A stretch of DNA of 64,000 bases from Obelidium mucronatum (Eukaryota > Chytridiomycota > Chytridiomycetes > Chytridiales > Chytriomycetaceae): assembly GCA_025765595.1 (NCBI GenBank), contig JAIVFH010000025.1:186001-250000 (forward strand), given 5' to 3'. The notes under the pieces are model-generated. The model saw nothing but the letters and a program-made list of their open reading frames with translations, made no database searches and had not been told where the DNA came from. Below, one piece after another: positions 1-9,928 of the stretch. Within the stretch, counting starts at the first letter, position 1, and each line of letters opens with the position of its first letter. Made by a program: the position numbers and the translations under genes.

Positions 1-2674
1 AGTTGGGTCATTCGATAAACTATATATTGGCGCGTTTACCGAATGCATGGTAACGTATAATGACGTTTGGCTATCAGTGCCGCAAGCACGGGAATCCCAC
101 GTTGCTATTGTTCCATCCACAGAACCGGAAACGAAAGTATTCTCTGGACCATTGCTGTTTAAAACATTGCAGCCAACAGCTGCGTCAAGGTGTTTTCCCA
201 AATTCAGAACCAGCCTTCCTTGTCGAATGTCCCACAAATCGATATGCCCTGATTGGTGTGCAGTCACCAATGACCGTGCGTCAGAAGTTATGACAGCTGA
301 AATTGCTGCACTTTTCAACGAAGCCACGTCAGCCGTCATTTTTATGGTGTTCTGATGAAGGAAAAATACAGGAGTGAACAACAAAGCAGAACTTATAGAT
401 TCAAGAAGCTAACCGTTTGAAGATCGAAAAAGACTAATTTATCAAATTGTCCACCAACGACCAAGGTTTTCCTATCAGGTGCGATTTTGGTAAATCGAAC
501 GAAGGCATTTGTCTATAGAAGTTAAAATATTGCGCCATTTATAGAATTTAGAATTAAGAATACCTTGCAGTCAAGAACCGCAGACTTCATGGTGGTCGTG
601 GCGTTTGACTGCTTGATATCCCAAACTTGAACCACCCCCTTCTCACCCACATAGAGTAACCCAAACGGATCAACAAGTTCGATTGATGAAATAGTATCAG
701 CGCCGATACCAAATGAGAGGAGTTTCTTTGACATTGATGGAACGCAGATTGTTGATTTGGCACTGCCAATCTTCTCCACATCATCTTGGTGCAAGGGTTC
801 ATTTTCATCGTCGATAACAGGAGCAGTTTGTTCTTTACAATTCTCTGGTTCTGATGTGCCAGAATCAATATCATCATTATCGTCATCGGAAATTCCACCA
901 CACTCAATTCCGTCATGATATCCTTTACTGTGGCCATCGAACCGTGTTCTGTTCGTGGAATCTGTAGTCGGCGACGCCTCCACGTTTGAAATAGAACCAG
1001 CAGTTGTTTGCTGAGAACTTTTGGCATGCAAGGCAACAGCTGCCCTTAAAGTAGCCACATTGGAGCTCGGGAAATAAGAATTAAGTAACTCCTTATCTTT
1101 TGGGCCGGACTGTGGAGTAACGGCACTTGAATCCGCAGACACAAGTTTCGCTTTTTTGGTATTCTTGTGGGATACCATCTGAGTATTGTGTTCTTCTAGA
1201 CAAGCTGCGCTGTGAGCTAAAATCTTGAGAGATTGTGCATTGGTTGACTGATTGTGGCCATGATGTGGCAACTGACGTTTTTGAGTTTCCTCGCTTTCGG
1301 ATTCTTCTGGAATGACATCATCTTGGAACGTCTCTTCTTCTAGCATCTCCTCTTGAAAGTCCGGTTGCCTGGCGGGTTGCGGTTGAAGTGGTTGAGAAGC
1401 CGGGTTACCGGTTTCCATGTCCATGCGTTTCCTCTTGATTGTGGAGTCGCCCACCAAATTTTTTTTCGATGATTGTGGGCGCAAAGAAGATGGAGGGGCA
1501 TATGATTGCGTGTGTTGTGGTGCATATCCGGGGTGATAGTGTTGGACAGGAGGAAACTGAGGTGGGAATTGCTGAATAGGAGAGTACATAGGATATCGTG
1601 GGTCGGCTGGATATTGATAGGGATGCTGGTATGGATAGTATTGCTGATGTTGATGACTAGGTGGCATTGGTGGGGGAATTCCACCAGATTGGGATATCTC
1701 CTGCAGCGATGTTCTCTCAATACGAATTCATACATCACAAAGAAGATTAGGAACTCTCACCAAGCCATTTAAATAATTCATATCAGCTATAATTACGTGT
1801 TTGATTTCATCGGGCATATGGTTGAGCATCTGATTTATCATTGCTTTATAACCAGTCAATAGTTGGGTTTGGTCCGCTATCTTCTTATCCAAAACGGATT
1901 TTTCTGTTTCATTCTTGACGAGACTGAGAAAACAACGATTTTTGTAACTAAGGGTTTCTTTTCACTCACCTTTTCATTTTCCTTTGTAAGTGCATTGTTC
2001 TCTCTCACAAGCGCCATTATTGCATTATCAACCAATCCCAACTCTGATCGCAGAGTTTCCAGTCTGAGAACACATGGACGCATAAGTGTCGAGAATGCAT
2101 CAACAGCCGAAGTGCTTGCCACAGGGATATCATCTGCTTTATCGCTATTTATCTTGCTGCCGACGGTTGCGAGTCTTTTTTTAACTGGTGGTGATTTTAG
2201 AGTGAGGGTTGAGGTCAGAGATTGGTATGGCTGGGGAGGATTTGGATTTGAAGGAGGCATCAACGACACATAGGAGGGATCCCTGCTTCCGGAACTTGGA
2301 GTACTTGAGTCTGATTTCGACGCAGTTATGGCTGTGCTCGTTGATCGTGGAAAGAGGTCTGGCAGTGGTACGAATGTGAGTTTCTTTGAGGAATCAAAAG
2401 TGTTGCTGCTGCTGGCGCCTATGGAGGTTTCTGCTGAAGAAGGTGCCAGTGATGGACGAAGGGCTAATGGTTTGCTAGTCAATGGCGTCTGATGCTGGAG
2501 ACTGTAGACCAAAGGAACGGCGTTCTTCGGGCGTCCGCGTCCTCGCTTGGTCTGGACTGATGCTGATCCGGAGGCTGCTCCATTTCCTGCAGCTTTTCCT
2601 TGAAGTTCCGTGTTCCGTTGACTGGCGGTTGACGCCAGGCCTGAGTTCTGAACTGCTCCCGTCGTTTGTTGCAT
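1..2674 (-). CDS. Groucho/TLE-like WD40 transcriptional corepressor, C-terminus cut by window edge
   Basis: Multi-exon gene read from about 2674 down through the left edge. The N-terminus carries an AT-hook-like KRGRGRPKN, then a Ser/Pro-rich stretch. A Leu-rich coiled-coil follows, split by an intron near 1970-1890 whose exact borders I could not settle. It includes DKKIADQTQLLTGYKAMINQ, which resembles the Groucho Q domain. A second intron lies at about 1760-1706. A long acidic and Ser/Gln-rich linker comes next, then WD40 blades: GVVQVWDIK, TLVVGGQFDKLVFFDL, GHIDLWDIRQGR and FVSGSVDGTIATWDSR. Further introns at about 560-510 and 410-350 join the blades in frame. Spacing and residues match Groucho/TLE better than Tup1, for example the GGxxxxLxxxDL blade and DGTxxxWDxR. 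Such proteins tetramerise and are recruited by DNA-binding repressors. The start ATG at 2674 is the first plausible one. Confidence 0.72.
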
Positions 2675-2868
2675 ATATTTTTGGTTGGATGAAAAATATG
2701 TGAATAATATCCGCCAATCAAAAACGTCCGTCAATAAAACGAAATGGTAGGCTTGCCCATAAAACGAAATGGTTGGTTTGCGTGCTTCGAACAAGAATAC
2801 ATTTCTTAAAATACTAATGTACCTAACCGAATTCAAAGACACTATTTTTTATTTTTATAATTTCAAAA

Positions 2869-3678
2869 TTACATAACCATGCAGCTGCTACCACTAGATG
2901 CCGCGGCTTTCTGCTCAACATCGGCACCACTTGGCTTCTCAATTTGTGCAAGCATCAGCTCAAATATGCGGTTCACATTGGTTCCCACTTTGGCACTCTG
3001 GGAAATTCAATCAGGCACACTCTCAGAATAATCTATCCCTCACCGTCTCCACAAACAATGCACCCCATTTAGCTGCGGCCGCCTTGGCTTCCTCTTCTGT
3101 AACAGCGCGTTGACCAGCTTGACCCAAGTCTGCCTGTTTCCTGAAATTTTAATAGAAGCTGCACACAAACCCGGAACCAAACCTTGTTTCCAACCAAGAC
3201 AATCGGAACCCAATCCATTCCAGTATCATTAAGAATTTTATCGCGAATGATTCCACACATGTCGAATGAGCTTCGAGAGGCAATCGAATAAGTCAGGACG
3301 TATCCATGGGTACCAATCGTATGGACTGAATTGAGAATTGAATATTCGTCTTGACTGTTTGTTTTGTGATCGTTTTATTTTTTGGAGTCCCTGGTTATTT
3401 TTGGAACTTAGGGCTGGATGGGTCTTACCCTGCAGTGTCAATGATTTCAGCAGCATACTCCTGGCCCCGATGTTTAATGATCTTTGTGAATGTGTTGGCA
3501 ATGGTTGGGTAATAGCTTTCGGAGAAGGTGGAGTCAACGAATTGTATAATGAGGGACGACTGAACACGAGGTATGGTACGGTTAGTTGCAATTCCCTAGA
3601 GGTTCCCCGGCGCAATACCTTTCCGACGGATCGAGCGCCCAGCACAGCTATCTTGCGAACTTTAGGTGGGGCAGCCAT
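2869..3678 (-). CDS. RHEB: Rheb-family small GTPase
   Basis: Four introns, all joining in frame. Exon 1 (3678-3619) encodes the G1 loop GARSVGK, with an Arg where Ras has Gly, as is typical of Rheb. Exon 2 encodes the effector region YPTIANTFTK, then DTAGQDEYS spans the next junction. LVGNK and ADLGQ follow, and ETSAKVGTNV gives the SAK base-binding motif. The protein ends in CMVM, a CaaX box for farnesylation. Rheb is a GTPase that activates TORC1 at the vacuole or lysosome surface and is regulated by TSC2. The C-terminal stop (2869-2871) lies about 195 bases from the start of the Groucho-like gene downstream. Length is about 180 residues, as usual for the family. Confidence 0.93.
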
Positions 3679-3886
3679 CTTCCAAAATTACAAAAGAAAA
3701 ACGTAAACAAAATAAAACTGCCAATCGAACATGAAAAACATGAACGTAAACTGAGCTAGCCATGGACCATTTATTTGCAAATACCAACGTCAACAAATCC
3801 ACTTTACAGCTTAATCCAAAATGACAAACACACGAAGGTAAACCACGGCAAGGTTTAAGAGGAAGAGTTGAAGGGAATTATGTTCT

Positions 3887-4565
3887 TTAAACACGGGATG
3901 GGTAGAGCATGATTCTGACGCTAGCACCGAAAGCCTTTGGTGGCAAGTTGGATCTGAACTTGGCTCTAACGACTCCAGAGTTACCGTGTGGGCGGGTAAC
4001 CTTTCCCCAAATAACACGAACACGGGATCCGTTGATCTCACGTTGAGCCTTGTACACGTAGGCGACACGCTTTCCGAGGTAGAAAGAGGTGTCTTCGGTG
4101 GTCTGGACATTCTCGATTTGGAGAAGGGAGGTGTGCTCCTTGGAGTTACGTTGAGCACGGGTGTGGCCGAGAACTCTTCCCTTGGCGTACAATCTGTCAC
4201 ATTAAGAAAAAGGTTTGTCAGTCACAGTCGCAATTGTCGTCGCAGAGATTATCGTAAAGTTGCGTTCGTTGATGATTCGACTCCAGTTGTCATTCCGAAC
4301 ATGACAGTATCCAGACAACAGTATCCAGCAGGGGTTGAAGGAACAAATGGCACGAGTCGGAAGCCAAGTGTGAGTCCAAGCTTCAATGCCCATGCCATGT
4401 TGAAGATGCCATCTCGTCCAATTCGTCACACATCATTGCCACTGATCCTAGACTACTGAGCCGTTTGAAGATACCGATTCGATTTGTTTGTTCCTCTGAT
4501 CGTTGATGCTGCTGGATGGCTGGATTCGGTGGTGATGGGTACCTGTGTGGGCGAACGTTGACCAT
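3887..4565 (-). CDS. RPL33: 60S ribosomal protein eL33 (L35A/L33)
   Basis: Two exons, 4565-4543 and 4193-3887, give 109 residues. The short first exon encodes MVNVRPH plus two bases of an Arg codon, so the mature sequence reads [17 protein letters not shown], as in yeast Rpl33. The body contains [42 protein letters not shown] and ends [12 protein letters not shown], all hallmarks of eL33. The 349-base intron near the start codon echoes the 5' intron position common in fungal ribosomal protein genes. Its donor is gtaccc, which is off consensus, but phase and homology support it. The start codon lies 57 bases from the divergent TMEM234 start. Confidence 0.95.
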
Positions 4566-4622
4566 TTATTTGAGACTAAAAGTGCTTCTAAACCAGTAAA
4601 CAACTTCCAAACCATTAAACAA
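4566..4622. promoter_or_regulatory. Compact bidirectional promoter between eL33 and TMEM234
   Basis: Only 57 bases separate the two divergent start codons, so the initiation regions must be shared or overlap. I see no clear TATA box. Confidence 0.5.
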
Positions 4623-5124
4623 ATGAATAACGCCTTCGGCCTCGTGGCTGTCGCTGTCTGCTGGGGATCCACGAATCCCTTCATCAAGCATGGCAGCAAG
4701 GGCATCGATAAAGTGTCAAAGAAATATGCACGGGAGCCGTGGTACGTCCGCACCGGCATGGAGTACTGGTTTCTTCTGACGCGATGGCAGGTTGAGTATA
4801 CTGTTTTATGCATGTCAGGAGGGATCTCTCTAAGCTGATGGCCATTTACTTATTACGCTCAGTATGTTCTCCCTCTCGCCATCAATCTGAGCGGATCGGC
4901 TGTTTATTATTACACGCTCGGCAATTCTAACCTGTCTATGATTGTTCCAATCACAAACTCTTTGACTTTCGCCTTTACTGTGCTTGCTGGAACTTTGTTG
5001 GGGGAACAAATCGGATCTCGAGGTATGGCCTCGATGGCTCCGCGACGAAGTTAATTATAACTTTATAGAAACACTTCTTGGAATTGTTCTTGTATTTATT
5101 GGCGTTCTGCTTATGCTGAGCTAG
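4623..5124 (+). CDS. TMEM234: TMEM234-like small multi-pass membrane protein
   Basis: Three exons (4623-4790, 4863-5022, 5069-5124) give 127 residues. There are four hydrophobic segments. The first carries CWGSTNPFIKHGS, matching the WGGTQPLLKRAS element of animal TMEM234. The middle reads YVLPLAINLSGSAVYYYTLG and VPITNSLTFAFT, and the last is LLGIVLVFIGVLLMLS. The family belongs to the drug/metabolite transporter superfamily and its substrate is not established. Length matches the family. All splice junctions keep frame and have good GT..AG borders. It shares its promoter region with ribosomal protein eL33. Confidence 0.87.
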
Positions 5125-5275
5125 AATTAAAGTTCCTGGAAACATTCTAAGACTCCTTCAGCCGTCATCAGTACCTCTCCCATATTCTCTACAGATAATT
5201 GAGTTATATGTCACTTTAATTCTAATTTACTGTTGATGATTCACTACGTTGGTGTCTTTATAATAAAACCTCAAA

Positions 5276-6939
5276 ATGGCACAGCCAAGCAGCAGCAAGA
5301 CCAACTTAACATCAACTGAGACTCCAATTCGTGCAACTTCGCCAGGCCCATTAAATAATGACGTCTGGACTCAAGTCAAAACCGGTGTCAAAGAACTGAT
5401 CCACGTTGCCACTGAATCGCTGCGGTACTACTCAGACCCTAGCTATTCAGCGGTAGGACCCGTTATATTTATGGGCCGGAAGTATGAAGGATTGAAGCAT
5501 GAAGCATTCTTGGATGACTTTACTTCGCGATTGTGGGTCACTTACAGACACTCATTTCCGCCCATCGCCCCCAGCTCCTACACCTCAGAGTATGTGGAGT
5601 CATTACACATAATTACTGCAATGGGAATATTTAGCTTATGTATTTATCAGTGTTGGATGGGGCTGTATGATGCGGAGTGGCCAGATGCTGTTGGCAAATG
5701 CTTTCGTATATCATTTGTTGGGTCGAGGTATATGTGAGAAGGAACCAAGATTATGTAACGTTAAACGATTTTTCACTGGTCTTTTGTTTAAGATTGGAGG
5801 CTATCAAGCAATACCGGGAAAGCTTGGGATGACTATGTCAAGGTTTGTGAACTTTTTTGTGACTTTTATGGCGTGTAAACCGCTCGGTTGGTCTGTTTTA
5901 TAGATTATTACGTGGTTTTTGGATTCAAATTCCAGGTAGATCGCGTGGTTTATTTTTACTGGTATTAAAGATTCTTTGGATAGCCCGTACTCCATCCATC
6001 GAATCGCCTTGATTGGAATGCAATATGATAAGGCTATTGGGGAGTGGTTTGGCCCCACCACCATCGCACAAGTTCTCCGGTAACCAATCAATGAACTAAT
6101 ACCTTAGTGTCGTGTCAGCTAACATCTCTTCCTGCAGTGTATTGCACGAAAATCAGCTTTCGGAATCGAAACTCGCGTTACACATCGTAAATGATGGAAC
6201 ATTGCTTTTGGATGAGCTGAATGCGACATGCATGCGACGTGATGAGGAAGGAAAGGAAGTGTTCACCTCTGTTTTGATTCTGGTTCCAGTACGATTGGGA
6301 TTGGATTCTCTGAATGCTGTATATCATGGGTCCATCAAGGTTTCCTTTCGGAGTTTTTTGTCTGGTTTATGTTCTTACATTCATTCAACATAAGAAATTC
6401 TTTGGAATGTCTTCATCTGTTGGAATTGCAGGAGGGCGGCCGAATTCTTCCCTGTACTTCATGGGAGTCGAAGGAGGTGAAACAATATTACTTTTTTTTT
6501 TATGAAGTACAAGGTGATTGATTTATTGCGGACAGAGAGCCACTTGATTTATACGGATCCCCATTTTATGCGCCAAAGTAAGGTCCATTTTGTTTTCAAG
6601 ATTTAACTGTTTTTGCAGGCGTTGAGTTGAAAGATCCGACGTCCTACACCGCTCAAGACCTCGAGACATACCATTGCCCAACTGTTCGGATTGTTCCAAT
6701 CAGCTCGCTGGACCCATCAATGGTTTTTGGATTCTATTGCCGGAATAAGGAAGACGTTGATCAGTTTGTTAAGGAAGCAAAGAAGGTGCGTCCTGCTAAT
6801 TTTTTTTACACATTTTGACGTTGTGACACATGAATAGGATATCTGTAACGGAAGCACGCCATTGTTTTCAATGCAAGAAACAGCACCTAACTATGAGAAT
6901 GCCGACATGTTATCGGACGGATCTGACGGAGAATTCTGA
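5276..6939 (+). CDS. ATG4: Atg4 cysteine protease of autophagy
   Basis: Multi-exon gene for a peptidase C54 protein. After an N-terminal Ser/Thr-rich stretch comes FTSRLWVTYRHSFPPI. An intron then splits the Asp codon of TSDVGWGCMMRSGQMLLANA, which holds the catalytic Cys. Later exons encode GEWFGPTTIAQVL, SSLYFMGVEGES and, across another junction, HLIYTDPHFMRQ, which holds the catalytic Asp and His (the DPH motif). CPTVRIVPISSLDPSMVFGF follows. The acidic C-terminus, ending SDGEF, could serve as an Atg8-interaction segment. Atg4 trims the C-terminus of Atg8 before lipidation and removes it from membranes. All catalytic residues are present, so an active enzyme is expected. Some middle introns (near 5730-6110 and 6330-6430) were placed only approximately. 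Confidence 0.93.
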
Positions 6940-6984
6940 TGAAAGTGGCTGTGGAAATCATTTTTAATAAATTGTGTTTGAAAA

Positions 6985-9803
6985 ATGGCGACCCGTCCAT
7001 TGCTCAACGCCAAAGATGCCTCGATTCACGAATTAAGCGAATCAGAAACTCGGTGAAATCACTGCTTCTGTTGCATAATGCAAGTCCGAATGCACATTGC
7101 TAACTTTGGATTGTTCCTTTATCCAGCGACATTCTGTTCCCTCACCAACTCGAAGAGCTGACGCAAATCGCCATTGACATTGTAAGGAGCGTTTTTTCTT
7201 TTAAAAGTATAGTAAACATTGCATTCAGGGTGGTAGCTTGGCTAAGGTTGTGTGGTAAGGCCGGTTCAGGCACAATCGCCATCAGGTTAACAGCGTACTT
7301 CTCGACTATCAGGTTTTCCAAGGCCACTGAAACTGATGAATTCGGGGGACGAATGAACTTTGAAAAGTTTGAAACTCAAAATATTGATCAGGTTGGGTTG
7401 GAAGCGATATTTTGAAAGGAAGGTACTAATACTCAAGCACCCTGCCCTGAAACAACTGTATCAGCTGATTGGATTTCTGAAGCAAGTTATCGAGCGTATT
7501 GGAATTCCGAAGCAAAAGCTGCTGATTAAGGGTTAGCAATCAGGGTGTCTTCTAAACTTGGCTTAATAGTATTCCATTAGCAACGGGTGGTGGAGCCATC
7601 AAGTATTATGACAAAATTAGGGCGGAACTCGGTGTTGCAGTTGATCGCGAAGACGAAATGGAGTGTCTGATTACTGGTGAGTTTTTTTTTTTTTGGAGGT
7701 ATACACTGTGAACAACCCAACTAATGCATGTGACCTGCTCTGTAAGGTCTCAATTTCCTGGTCAGACAGGTTCCAAATGAAGTGTTTACTTACGACGAAC
7801 GAAGAAATGACGCACCTTTAGTATACGAGGAACCGCCAAAGGAACTGTTTCCGTACCTTCTCGTGAATATCGGTTCCGGTGTCTCTATTCTCAAAGTAAC
7901 TTCATTTGAGACATATGAGCGTATCAGTGGAACAAGTCTTGGGGGCGGGACTCTCTGGGGACTCCTCTCCCTCCTCACCAATGCCAACTCCTTTGATGAA
8001 ATGCTTGAACTTTCTAAAGACGGAAACAATGCGAACGTGGATATGCTTGTTGGTGACATTTACGGAGGAGATTACCCAAAGATTGGCCTGAAGGCAACAA
8101 CCATTGCTTCGTCGTTTGGAAAAGTCTTCAAGGCCAGCAAAGAGGATCGCAAAAAGTTTAAGGAACAAGATATTTCGCGTTCATTGCTTTACTTGGTGTC
8201 CAACAATATCGGCCAGATTGCTTACCTGAACGCCCAGGCTCATGGCATCCAGCGGATCTACTTTAGTGGATTCTTTATTCGAGGACATCCTGTGACAATG
8301 AATACGTTGAACTATGCCATCAACTTTTGGTCCAAAGGAAAAATCAAGGCGCTTTTTCTTCGCCATGAAGGTTATTTGGGTGCTTTTGGAGCCTTTCTCC
8401 GGTTCACACACAAGCGTCGACTCTCGTTTACCGAAAACTTTAGTGTTGCACAAAAGATTGGAGGCCTGAATTTGGGTGCAGTTGGGGCTCTGGATGTATT
8501 GCCTCGAACAAATATCGCGTTTCCGTTATTGAAGGATAAGTTGGGATACAACCCCGACACTGTGGATTTGAGTAGTGATTCAAAGCTGCAATACTATTGG
8601 ATTGATTTGCTGGACAACAACTTGAAGGACTTGGTGCAATTGTTGTTGACTTGGCAAGAGAACTCGGCGAATCGAGCCGCTGCGTTTGAAACAATCTTTA
8701 GAGATCATTTACAGCGACTGAGAAAAGAGCCAAATGCATATGGTAGACTTTCAATTCGAAGGTAAAAAAAAAAAAAAAAGATTTGTGTTTGCTCAGGGTT
8801 TGGTCTAATTACGTGGATTAGTCTGTTGGATCTTCGGGAGCAATGCCTTCGTGAGATGGGCTTCAATGACGTTTTCGAACAAATCAAAAAGAATGAAAAC
8901 CAGGTTGCATATGCGCAATACAACAACCTGATTTCTCAATTGGACTCGACTCCTGAATTTGAACGAATCAGACATTTGACAGACAATATTTTAGCTGGAA
9001 ACATGTATGATTGGGGATCTCGACCATTGGCACAGATGCTCATGAACGGAGAACTGGCGTTTCAAACCGCTCGTGACAAGGTTGCGCATCCGGCAAAGTT
9101 TGATGGTTTGGATGCTTTGCGTGAACGGCTTATGGTTCAAGCGGCTTACAAGAAGGCTGTTATTTTCGTGGATAATAGTGGAGCTGATATTATTCTTGGT
9201 GAGCTTATAAAGTCTCTTTCTATGCAGCGAAATACTTATCGTTTTTTAAAAAAAAAAAGGTATTATGCCGTTTGCTCGGTATTTGATTTCAAAGGGAACA
9301 ACAGTTGTTTTGGCGGCAAACACACGCCCTTCAATCAATGATGTGACTTGTTACGAATTGGATGGGATTTTGGAGGAGCTGTCAAAGTCTGACCCAGTGA
9401 TTCTCGGCTCACTACAAAAACTCAAATTGAAAGTCATTGGAACTGGAAGCGCTTCTCCCTGCTTGGGTAAAATCATAGTAACTCTCCAACTGTTGGTCTG
9501 ATTAAAGGGTTATTTAACACACAATCAAATACAGATTTCAGGCATGTGAATGAAGAGCTGGCTGCTGAATGCTCCGACGCTGATTTTGTTGTCATTGAGG
9601 TTGAACTTCTTGCTTTTAATTTTTCATTTAAACAACTGATGTTTCCTTCCATATTTCAGGGAATGGGTCGTGCGATTCACACAAACTTTTTTGTAAAGTT
9701 TTCTGTTGATTGCTTGAAGATTGCCGTTTTCAAAAACCCTCAAGTCGCAGAAGAATTGGGCGCGGCCATGTATGATGGAATGCGCATCTTCGAACAAGCC
9801 TGA
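6985..9803 (+). CDS. PANK4-like fusion: pantothenate kinase domain plus DUF89 4'-phosphopantetheine phosphatase
   Basis: At least ten exons. The N-terminal half is a type II pantothenate kinase: QIAIDIGGSLAKVVW, KATGGGAIKYYDKI, DREDEMECLITG, LLVNIGSGVSILKV, ERISGTSLGGGT, DIYGGDYPKIGL and FLRHEGYLGAFGAF. The C-terminal half is a DUF89 metal-dependent phosphatase: NILAGNMYDWGSRP, FVDNSGADIILGIMPFARYL, VLAANTRPSINDVT and VIEGMGRAIHTN. This order matches animal PANK4 and plant PANK2. The phosphatase acts on 4'-phosphopantetheine or damaged forms of it, limiting coenzyme A synthesis. The Glu and Arg that vertebrate PANK4 has lost from the kinase site appear present here (DEMEC, ERISG). The start at 6985 begins MATRPLLNAKD. 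The gene ends 126 bases from the convergent Ubp8 gene. Confidence 0.92.
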
Positions 9804-9928
9804 TGTTGTTATTATATCAATATTAATAAACGCTGGAATGGATATTCACTCTTTATGAAAAAGACGAATTAACCGCAAAAAAATGAAGAGACGATACTTT
9901 TTTTTTATGATGCACAAACAAAACAAGT

